64,000 nt of DNA from an uncultured Collinsella sp. (GTDB lineage: Bacteria > Actinomycetota > Coriobacteriia > Coriobacteriales > Coriobacteriaceae). The translations under genes and the position numbers were made by a program. A model generated the notes under the pieces. It saw nothing but the letters and a program-made list of their open reading frames with translations. It ran no database searches and was not told the origin of the DNA. The DNA is taken from the NCBI GenBank assembly GCA_934655755.1, contig CAKUHA010000002.1:270487-334486 (forward strand), written 5' to 3'. Positions 1-5,804 of the stretch are shown piece by piece; within the stretch, counting starts at the first letter, position 1; the number at the start of each line of letters is the position of its first letter.

Positions 1-1
1 T

Positions 2-655
2 GGTTCGTTTGCCGAGACCCTGCGTGCGATCGGATGTCTTAAGCGCGCGGGTATCTGGGTTGCCGTCATGAACACGGTTTCGAGCATGAATGCTGCCGAG
101 TTGCCGCAGCTCATCGATCTGGTGGCAAGCCTCGAGGTCGACGTGTTCGCCTTTGGTCGGTACTGCCCCACGTCGGGCCAAAAGCGTGACGAGTTCCATT
201 TGGAACCGCTGGAGTATCGCGATGTGCTGCTGGCCGCGCAGGATCGCATGGAGTTCCATCAGGCGGCCGGCTGCAAAACGTTCTTCCAGCTCAAGGACCA
301 TCTGTGGACGCTGCTTTTGTGGGAGCAGGGTAAGTTCACCATTCCTGAGGATGCTAAGCCCGGCATGATCTATGACGGCTGCCACTGCGGTACGGGACAC
401 ATGACGGTGCTGCCTACGGGCGATGTCTATGCATGTCGCCGCATGGAGAGCAAGGTGGGCAACGTTGCCGAAAACTCGCTGGAGGAGCTCTTCTTCTCTC
501 CACAAATGGAAGCCAAACGCGATTTTAAGAAGTTCAAGAAATGCTCTAAATGTGAGCTCTTTGGCTGGTGCCGCGGCTGCCCCGCGGTGACCTATGGCTA
601 CACGGGCGATATGTACGACGCCGACCCCCAGTGCTGGAAAGAGATTGAGGAATAG
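2..655 (+). CDS. Radical SAM/SPASM domain protein, C-terminal part (5' end outside window)
   Basis: The reading frame is open from base 2, so the gene starts upstream of the window; the ATG at 68 is internal. The visible 217 residues end in a cysteine-rich SPASM-type domain that would bind auxiliary Fe-S clusters: CHCG, then a VYACRR segment, then CSKCELFGWCRGCPA near the C-terminus. Such proteins usually modify ribosomally made peptides or act as anaerobic sulfatase maturases. The radical SAM CxxxCxxC core lies outside the window, so the subfamily cannot be fixed. A peptide-maturase role is inference, and the substrate gene, if any, would be upstream. Confidence 0.8.
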   Translation, partial: GSFAETLRAIGCLKRAGIWVAVMNTVSSMNAAELPQLIDLVASLEVDVFAFGRYCPTSGQKRDEFHLEPLEYRDVLLAAQDRMEFHQAAGCKTFFQLKDHLWTLLLWEQGKFTIPEDAKPGMIYDGCHCGTGHMTVLPTGDVYACRRMESKVGNVAENSLEELFFSPQMEAKRDFKKFKKCSKCELFGWCRGCPAVTYGYTGDMYDADPQCWKEIEE

Positions 656-664
656 GATTGTCGT

Positions 665-788
665 CTAGTCATCGGGGAGGGGTCTTTAACGAGCAGTCAT
701 TTAAGAACGTTCCCAATGACTACCTAAAAAGTTGTACACCAGCATCCAAAGATGTCGAAAATGGTCGACTTTGGATGCTGGTGTACAT
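665..788. repeat. Compound palindromic repeat, copy 1
   Basis: A degenerate GGGGAC-type unit (665-722, bounded by TAGTCAT and ATGACTA) is followed by a long hairpin. The hairpin arms are TGTACACCAGCATCCAAAG (733-751) and its exact reverse complement (769-787). The same two-part element recurs at 1750-1848. It has no coding potential. It could terminate transcription of the SPASM gene, but there is no clear U tract. Confidence 0.75.
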
Positions 789-814
789 GTTTTGGGCTGG
801 CGGGGGAGTGGGGC

Positions 815-1081
815 CTAGGCAATCACTGCATCAAGTGTAATGAGTTCTCTGAGCCGCTCCGTGCGTGTTTGCCCATGGCGTTTGGCTTTTTCGTCAAACG
901 CTTCAAGAACTGACTCGCCCACACGTGCTGATAAAACGACGCTCGGCTCATCAGAGATTGGCGGCCTTCCCAGCTTGATAGTGCGACCTTTCGGCCATTC
1001 ATCTTTTTCGTACGCCTCTGCGGCTTTCTCAAGCTCTCCAGGGGCAAATCCCATCATCTTTTCGAGCTGCTTAGCATCCAT
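815..1081 (-). CDS. Ribbon-helix-helix (CopG/MetJ-like) DNA-binding protein, orphan antitoxin-like
   Basis: This 88-residue protein has an acidic N-terminal half and a C-terminal segment (about residues 48-85, SVVLSARV then LEAFDEKAKRHGQTRTERLREL) that fits the beta-alpha-alpha pattern of ribbon-helix-helix repressors, often antitoxins. The start at 1081 was chosen because AGGAGG lies 5 bases upstream; an in-frame extension to 1156 would run into the promoter. No toxin gene is seen on either side, so it may be a solitary regulator or the remnant of a toxin-antitoxin pair. It sits between direct copies of a compound repeat in lower-GC DNA. Confidence 0.6.
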   Translation of the reverse strand: MDAKQLEKMMGFAPGELEKAAEAYEKDEWPKGRTIKLGRPPISDEPSVVLSARVGESVLEAFDEKAKRHGQTRTERLRELITLDAVIA

Positions 1082-1135
1082 TGTGCCTCCTATCGATTGG
1101 CATAATGTCGAGCGCTGGTTCGTGGTCTTTCTTTT

Positions 1136-1164
1136 TGTATACAGTTTCGTAGACAAAAATACAA
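1136..1164 (-). promoter_or_regulatory. Promoter of the ribbon-helix-helix gene
   Basis: On the minus strand TTGTAT (1159-1164) and TATACA (1136-1141) are separated by exactly 17 bases, about 55 bases upstream of the start. The interval is partly palindromic (TTTTGT ... ACAAAA), so it could also hold the protein's own operator. Confidence 0.55.
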
Positions 1165-1466
1165 GCAGATTATCGGGCCAATTACTTGTCTTGACTGGAC
1201 TTTTCGATAGGTAATGAGCATCGATAGCTCTTTGCTTTGCAGCTTGGAATTTGAACGTTCGTTGAACTTCCGAAGAGGGCGCGATTTAAAACTATCGAGA
1301 TTCTGACTAAGGGCCTTTACTGGTCTTCGATAGTGAGATCAACTTAATTCGCGACACAGTGTGTCGCGAATTGAAGTAGCCATTGGGGACGTATTAACGG
1401 CCAGTCATTTAAGAACGTCAAAATGCTGGATTTGTCATTTAGAGCCATTCTCCAACGACTATTTTG

Positions 1467-1710
1467 GAGGGCCGTGTTCAAAAAAGGGCAAATATGAGTA
1501 CTGTTGCCATTATGGTTACATTTATATTGCTCAAAAAAGAGGTCACTGATGAGATTTAGTCCCATTAGAAGTATCTTTTATTGAACATATGGGGAGAAAT
1601 ACCGCCCTCTGTGGACGAGTGAACCGTTGAATAGTCCTTGAATTGATCAAAATCGCTGCTACTAAACAGGTAGCAGTACTCATATTTGCCATTTTTTGAA
1701 CACGGCCCTC
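1467..1710. mobile_element. MITE-like element with 37-bp inverted repeats
   Basis: The left arm (1467-1503) begins GAGGGCCGTGTTCAAAAAA. The right arm (1674-1710) is its reverse complement with a single mismatch (36 of 37). The roughly 170 bases between them encode nothing obvious and contain no transposase. I see no clear target-site duplication. A miniature inverted-repeat element moved in trans is the simplest reading; a structured RNA or fold-back repeat is the alternative. Confidence 0.55.
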
Positions 1711-1749
1711 TCAGAAACTTTTCCGGAGGCGTCAGGCTGTCTCAAGCGG

Positions 1750-1848
1750 CTAGTCATTTTAGGACGTCCCCAATGACTAGGCTGCAAAAAGCTGTACACC
1801 AGCATCCAAAGATGTCGAAATATGTCGACTTTGGATGCTGGTGTACAT
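1750..1848. repeat. Compound palindromic repeat, copy 2
   Basis: The GGGGAC-type unit has arms CTAGTCATT (1750-1758) and AATGACTAG (1772-1780). It is followed by the same long hairpin as copy 1, with arms TGTACACCAGCATCCAAAG (1793-1811) and its reverse complement (1829-1847). The loop differs from copy 1 by only a few bases and the orientation is the same. Confidence 0.75.
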
Positions 1849-1879
1849 GTTTGGGTCGTTAGCTTTGGCGTTAGACGTG

Positions 1880-2125
1880 CTAGAGCAGATTCTCTTGCGC
1901 CCATGCGATGATGTCGCTTGACTCGTAGAGCGGTTTGCCGTCAATGAACAGGCAGGGAACCTGGCGCTTTCCGCCGACGGCGATGAGCGTCTGCTCGGCA
2001 TCGGGGTCGGTCGAGATGTTGCGCTCGGGGATGGTGACGCCGTTATCCGTCAGGAAGCGCTTCACCTTAATGCAATACGGGCATCCGGTCATAACGTACA
2101 GCACGAGCTCGTGATTAGTAGCCAT
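1880..2125 (-). CDS. Glutaredoxin-family thiol-disulfide oxidoreductase
   Basis: An 81-residue thioredoxin-fold protein with the dithiol active site CPYC near residues 14-17 (VMTGCPYCIKVKRFL), the cis-proline region (RQVPCLFIDGKPL) and a terminal helix that carries the SSDII signature. This is standard glutaredoxin length. It would reduce disulfides or mixed disulfides in the cytoplasm. The start at 2125 is preceded by GGAG; the longer in-frame form from 2164 lacks a ribosome site. It is probably independent of the regulator gene immediately upstream. Confidence 0.88.
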   Translation of the reverse strand: MATNHELVLYVMTGCPYCIKVKRFLTDNGVTIPERNISTDPDAEQTLIAVGGKRQVPCLFIDGKPLYESSDIIAWAQENLL

Positions 2126-2176
2126 AGGTCTCCAATCGGTTGGTATTTTGATTGAGATACCCAAAGCCGCTGCAAT

Positions 2177-3004
2177 CTAAGCACGAGTCAGCGACGACTC
2201 GATGGCCTGGACCAGGAATGCTGTAGCTCCATCTCCGCAAGGCTTGTCGTAGTAGTCTACAAAGCGCTGGTCGGCAAGATAGCCGCGTGCGAGGCCCCGG
2301 TACGGTTCATCTTGGGGTTCGCTGCCCCAGTTGAGGCCAATCCAGCGACGGTGCATTACGACAAGCTTGCGAGCCTCGCTGCCTTCCGGTTCGCCATCGC
2401 CCATGGCAATCGAGAGCTGGCCCAAAATGGCACGTTCAAGCTCCTTCATGTCGTTCCATGTCTGAGGGTCCATGTCCAGCAGCGCGTCGTTTGCCGCATC
2501 GACGGCTTCATCGCCATAGTGAGCTCGAGCTTCGGCACCGTAGCGCTCCTCGTTTTCCTGAACGGTGCGCCAGCGCTCCAGTTGCGGCAGGACGGCGCCC
2601 ATGAGTGAGACGGCTTCGTCGAGCGACATGCCGGTGTTTTGCGCCAGGCGTGGGGCACAATCCTCGATCATTGCCTCCATGGTGGTCTCGTAGGTGTACT
2701 TGCCGTGGTCGTAGCACCATTTGCAGTAATGATCGGTCGTGGCGCCCGTAGCGTCGGTGCCGCAGTCATCGGGCGTGAGCAGCATGCCGCAGCTCTCGCA
2801 GTAGTGTTCGGGCATTTCGAGCAGGTGAGACAGTGGCTCTCCGGTTACGGCGGCAATGAGCTTCATCATATCGATGCCCGGCGTGACCTCGCCGCGCTCC
2901 CAGCGGCTGACGGCTTGGCGCGTTACATAGAGCTTGGCGGCGAGCTGCTCTTGGGTGAGATTGTTGGCGCGCCGGACAGCGATGAGTTTTTCTGCAAAGG
3001 CCAT
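2177..3004 (-). CDS. XRE-family regulator with zinc ribbon and TipAS-like effector domain
   Basis: Three parts are visible in 275 residues. Residues about 5-60 form an XRE helix-turn-helix (LTQEQLAAKLYVTRQAVSRWERG). Residues about 67-100 form a zinc ribbon with C69-x2-C72 and C94-x2-C97. Residues about 150-270 resemble the TipAS domain, which in TipA binds thiopeptide antibiotics (MHRRWIGLNWG, FVDYYDKP). TipAS normally follows a MerR domain, so the XRE pairing is unusual. It probably acts as a ligand-responsive regulator; the target is unknown. GAGGAG precedes the ATG. The gene is divergent from trmO. Confidence 0.85.
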   Translation of the reverse strand: MAFAEKLIAVRRANNLTQEQLAAKLYVTRQAVSRWERGEVTPGIDMMKLIAAVTGEPLSHLLEMPEHYCESCGMLLTPDDCGTDATGATTDHYCKWCYDHGKYTYETTMEAMIEDCAPRLAQNTGMSLDEAVSLMGAVLPQLERWRTVQENEERYGAEARAHYGDEAVDAANDALLDMDPQTWNDMKELERAILGQLSIAMGDGEPEGSEARKLVVMHRRWIGLNWGSEPQDEPYRGLARGYLADQRFVDYYDKPCGDGATAFLVQAIESSLTRA

Positions 3005-3131
3005 GACGGCTCCTCTCTGCTGGTTGATGACTTAAGCATACGCGGCGGTAGGCACCCTTCCAAGCAACCGTTGGTTGCACGACGGGCGCCGCGGTGGGGG
3101 ATTGCGCGCAGCGCCTCGTGCGCCCATGCCG

Positions 3132-3137
3132 TACAAT
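3132..3137 (+). promoter_or_regulatory. TACAAT -10 element of trmO, suggesting a leaderless transcript
   Basis: TACAAT lies only 7 bases upstream of the ATG at 3145, which puts the predicted transcription start at or next to that codon. No Shine-Dalgarno sequence precedes it. The -35 region is weak. Confidence 0.35.
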
Positions 3138-3144
3138 GACCGGC

Positions 3145-3882
3145 ATGGAACCTATTGCACACATACATACCGACCTGCCGCAGAAGTTCGGCATTCCGCG
3201 CAACAGCTTTTTGGCACCCCATCTACAGGGCCGTATTGTCTTTGAGCCGGAGTTTGCCTCTAACGCCGCGGTTGCAGGGCTCGAATCCTTCTCGCACTTA
3301 TGGCTGCTTTGGCGTTTTGAAAATGGAACGCCCGGCGGCACGGCCAAAGACATTGCTGCCGATGCCAAAATACAGAACAAAGCCGGTACCAATGCCAAGT
3401 GGTCAAAGACCGTGCGTCCGCCACGCCTGGGCGGCGCCGAGCGCGTGGGCGTCTTTGCCACGCGTAGTCCGTTTCGCCCCAATCCTATCGGCCTCACCTG
3501 CGTAAAGCTTGACCGTGTTGAGCTCACCGATAACGGTCCCATCATCTATGTGTTGGGCGCCGACTTGCGCGACGGCACGCCCATCTATGACATCAAGCCC
3601 TACATTCCGTTTGCGGATTGTCATTCGGACGCGACGGGCGGCTGGATCGAGGACAACCCGTGGCAAGAGCTCGACGTCGAGTTTACACAAGCGCTGCAAG
3701 ACAAGGTCCCGCCCACAAAGTTGCCCGGCCTGATCGAGATTCTTCGCCAAGATCCGCGCCGTGCTGGAAGCAAGCGCGAGCCCAATCGCGTCTACCACTT
3801 GGCCTACGCCGGGCTCGATATCTCGTTTACGGTCGACGGGACGCAGCTTTTCGTGACGGACGTCAGCAAGGCGCAAAACTAG
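3145..3882 (+). CDS. trmO: tRNA (N6-threonylcarbamoyladenosine(37)-N6)-methyltransferase TrmO/TsaA family
   Basis: A 245-residue protein with the family's beta-barrel signatures: RSPFRPNPIGLT near residue 110 and DGTPIYDIKPYIPFAD near residue 146. TrmO uses SAM to methylate t6A37 in certain threonine tRNAs and so tunes decoding. The start at 3145 (MEPIAHIHT) matches the family N-terminus. An ATG at 3136 is also possible but overlaps the -10 element. It precedes a MalY-like gene by 114 bases and may be co-transcribed with it. Confidence 0.88.
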   Translation: MEPIAHIHTDLPQKFGIPRNSFLAPHLQGRIVFEPEFASNAAVAGLESFSHLWLLWRFENGTPGGTAKDIAADAKIQNKAGTNAKWSKTVRPPRLGGAERVGVFATRSPFRPNPIGLTCVKLDRVELTDNGPIIYVLGADLRDGTPIYDIKPYIPFADCHSDATGGWIEDNPWQELDVEFTQALQDKVPPTKLPGLIEILRQDPRRAGSKREPNRVYHLAYAGLDISFTVDGTQLFVTDVSKAQN

Positions 3883-3996
3883 CCACTGCGGCGTTTGCGC
3901 TCCTGCCAAATTCAACCCCAAAACCCGTGCCAAAGCCGTCCATCCTGGTGGACAATAACGCCTACCGAACCAATCCACTTTGCACGGGAGCCCAGC

Positions 3997-5208
3997 ATGA
4001 AATACGACTTCACCTCGCTTATCGACCGCCACGGTATGGATGCCATCGCCGTTGACTCCTGGGGCGAGATCCCCGGTATGGCGCCAAACGCACCCGATGA
4101 GGGCTTCGGCCGCATCCCCATGTGGGTGGCGGATATGAACTTTGCTACGGTGCCGACGGTTCAGGAGCACATCATTCAGCGTGCCCAGCACCCTATGTTT
4201 GGCTACTTTGATCCGCGCGCCGAGTACTTCGATCGCATCATCGAATGGCAGAGCCGCCGCAATGACGTCGAGGGCCTGCTTCCCGAGCACATTGGCTATG
4301 AAAACGGCGTGCTGGGCGGCGTCGTGTCGACGCTTCGCGCCTATGTGCAGCCCGGTGATGCGGTGCTGGTCCACAGCCCCACCTACATCGGTTTTACCAA
4401 GTCCATCGAGGCCGCGGGCTACCGCATTGTCCATAGCCCGCTTAAGCTCGACGGCCAGGGCATATGGCGCATGGACTTTGAGGACATGGAGCACAAGCTC
4501 GAGCAAAATCACATCCATGCTGCCGTTTTCTGCTCGCCGCATAATCCCTGCGGCCGCGTATGGGAGCGCGACGAGATCGAGCGCGCCATGGACATCTATC
4601 GCCAGCACGATTGCGTGGTGATCTCGGACGAGATCTGGTCCGACATCATCCGTCCTGGGCACAAGCACATCCCGACGCAGTCGGTGAGCGAGGACGCCCG
4701 CATGCGCACGGTCGCCCTTTATGCGCCCAGCAAGACCTTCAACCTCGCGGGCCTAGTCGGCAGCTATCACATCATCTACAACGAGACGCTTCGCGACCGC
4801 GTGTGTGCCGTGTCCAACAAGACTCACTACAACGAGATGAACGTCCTCTCCATGCACGCGCTCATCGGTGCCTACCAGCCGCAGGGCTACGAGTGGGTGG
4901 ACGAGCTCAACGAGGTCATCAAGGACAACGTTGACTACTTCTGCGATTACGTGGACGAGCATTTCGAAGGTGTGGCCTATTCGCGTCCGCAGGGCACGTA
5001 CATGGTGTTCCTGGACTGCACGGAGTGGTGCCGCGAGCATGGCCGCGACATTCAGTGGCTGCTCGACGAGGGTGCGCGCGTGGGCGTGGGCTATCAAGAC
5101 GGCCGTCCGTTCCATGGCCCCTGCCACATTCGCGTGAACTTGGCCCTGCCGCTTTCGCGCGTAAAGGAGGCGTGCGAACGCCTGGATCGTTACGTTTTTA
5201 ATGCATAG
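3997..5208 (+). CDS. MalY/PatB family PLP-dependent aminotransferase or cystathionine beta-lyase
   Basis: A 403-residue fold-type I PLP enzyme. It shows the MalY/PatB N-terminal signature (IPMWVADMNF), the cofactor-contact segment FCSPHNPCGRVW, the Asp/Tyr region ISDEIWSDI and the Schiff-base lysine in APSKTFNLAGL. Family members cleave C-S bonds of cystathionine or cysteine conjugates, releasing thiol, pyruvate and ammonia; E. coli MalY also regulates maltose genes. GGGAG precedes the ATG at 3997. The longer frame from 3895 is not needed. Whether it acts in methionine synthesis or cysteine breakdown cannot be told from sequence. Confidence 0.9.
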   Translation: MKYDFTSLIDRHGMDAIAVDSWGEIPGMAPNAPDEGFGRIPMWVADMNFATVPTVQEHIIQRAQHPMFGYFDPRAEYFDRIIEWQSRRNDVEGLLPEHIGYENGVLGGVVSTLRAYVQPGDAVLVHSPTYIGFTKSIEAAGYRIVHSPLKLDGQGIWRMDFEDMEHKLEQNHIHAAVFCSPHNPCGRVWERDEIERAMDIYRQHDCVVISDEIWSDIIRPGHKHIPTQSVSEDARMRTVALYAPSKTFNLAGLVGSYHIIYNETLRDRVCAVSNKTHYNEMNVLSMHALIGAYQPQGYEWVDELNEVIKDNVDYFCDYVDEHFEGVAYSRPQGTYMVFLDCTEWCREHGRDIQWLLDEGARVGVGYQDGRPFHGPCHIRVNLALPLSRVKEACERLDRYVFNA

Positions 5209-5282
5209 CAAGCCGTAACGAACGGACGACATGCGCGGGGTCTTCTGGCTTGATTGTTATGCGGGGGTCTGATCCCAGCCCC

Positions 5283-5762
5283 CTACTTTTCGTGAATCTG
5301 CTTGCCGCAGAGATGCTCAATCGTAATTTCGTACAGCTGAACGCCCTTGATGTCCTTGGCGATTTCCTCCTCGACCTCTTCGGCGGTGGGGTAGTACTTG
5401 AGCGCGAGCTCGCGGACCTTGTCCTCGATAAATGCGGGGGTGTCATTCGCCAGGCGGCAACGGCCAAAGACAACGGTGCTCTGCACGTAGGGCGCCCAGT
5501 CGTCGTCCTTGTACCAGTCGTTGCCGTAGACGGTAAAACAGACCTTGTCGTCATGCTTGAGAGCGTCGACCTTGTGGCCCGCCTTGGCGCCGTGGAAGTA
5601 AATCTTGTCGTTCTCAGCGTCAAAGAAGTAGTTGACGGGAATGGCGTACGGGTAGCCATCGTCGCCGTTGACGGCAAAGACGCCGCGCTTGCAGGTGGCG
5701 AGCAGCTCGCGCGCCGCCTCGTCGGTAATGGCGCGCTTCTTTCGGCGTAGAGGCCTAAACAT
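5283..5762 (-). CDS. Pyridoxamine 5'-phosphate oxidase-like flavin-binding protein (NimA-like)
   Basis: A 159-residue split-barrel protein. It matches the PNPOx-like or nitroimidazole-resistance group: ATCKRGVFAVNGDDGYPYAIPVNY near the N-terminus, then KIYFHGAKAGHKVDAL, then VCFTVYG. Such proteins bind FMN or heme and reduce small molecules; NimA members reduce nitroimidazoles. The native substrate is not predictable. The start at 5762 has AAAGG upstream. Its neighbour on the same strand, a hybrid sensor kinase, ends 43 bases upstream, so the two could share a transcript. Confidence 0.8.
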   Translation of the reverse strand: MFRPLRRKKRAITDEAARELLATCKRGVFAVNGDDGYPYAIPVNYFFDAENDKIYFHGAKAGHKVDALKHDDKVCFTVYGNDWYKDDDWAPYVQSTVVFGRCRLANDTPAFIEDKVRELALKYYPTAEEVEEEIAKDIKGVQLYEITIEHLCGKQIHEK

Positions 5763-5804
5763 CGCGGGATTCCTTTCCAATCGGGCATGGTTCTTGGGGA
5801 GAGA

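Larger units (their letters stand above)
1082..1879. other. Repeat-rich gap of about 800 bp without a convincing gene
   Basis: Apart from the promoter at 1136-1164, this stretch holds a perfect 12-bp inverted repeat (1346-1357/1361-1372, AATTCGCGACAC with a 3-base loop), a GGGGACGT-type unit (1379-1420), the 244-bp inverted-repeat element (1467-1710) and the second compound repeat (1750-1848). Short open frames here (for example 1344-1565) cross these repeats and look accidental. Base composition is more AT-rich than the neighbouring genes. Confidence 0.7.

Noticed and set aside
1344..1565. Open frames on both strands across the repeat island
   Set aside because: They cross the GGGGAC unit and one arm of the 37-bp inverted repeat, have no ribosome site and resemble no protein.
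3285..3305. GGCTCGAATCC resembling a tRNA T-arm
   Set aside because: It lies inside trmO in frame, and no matching acceptor stem or anticodon arm can be drawn around it.
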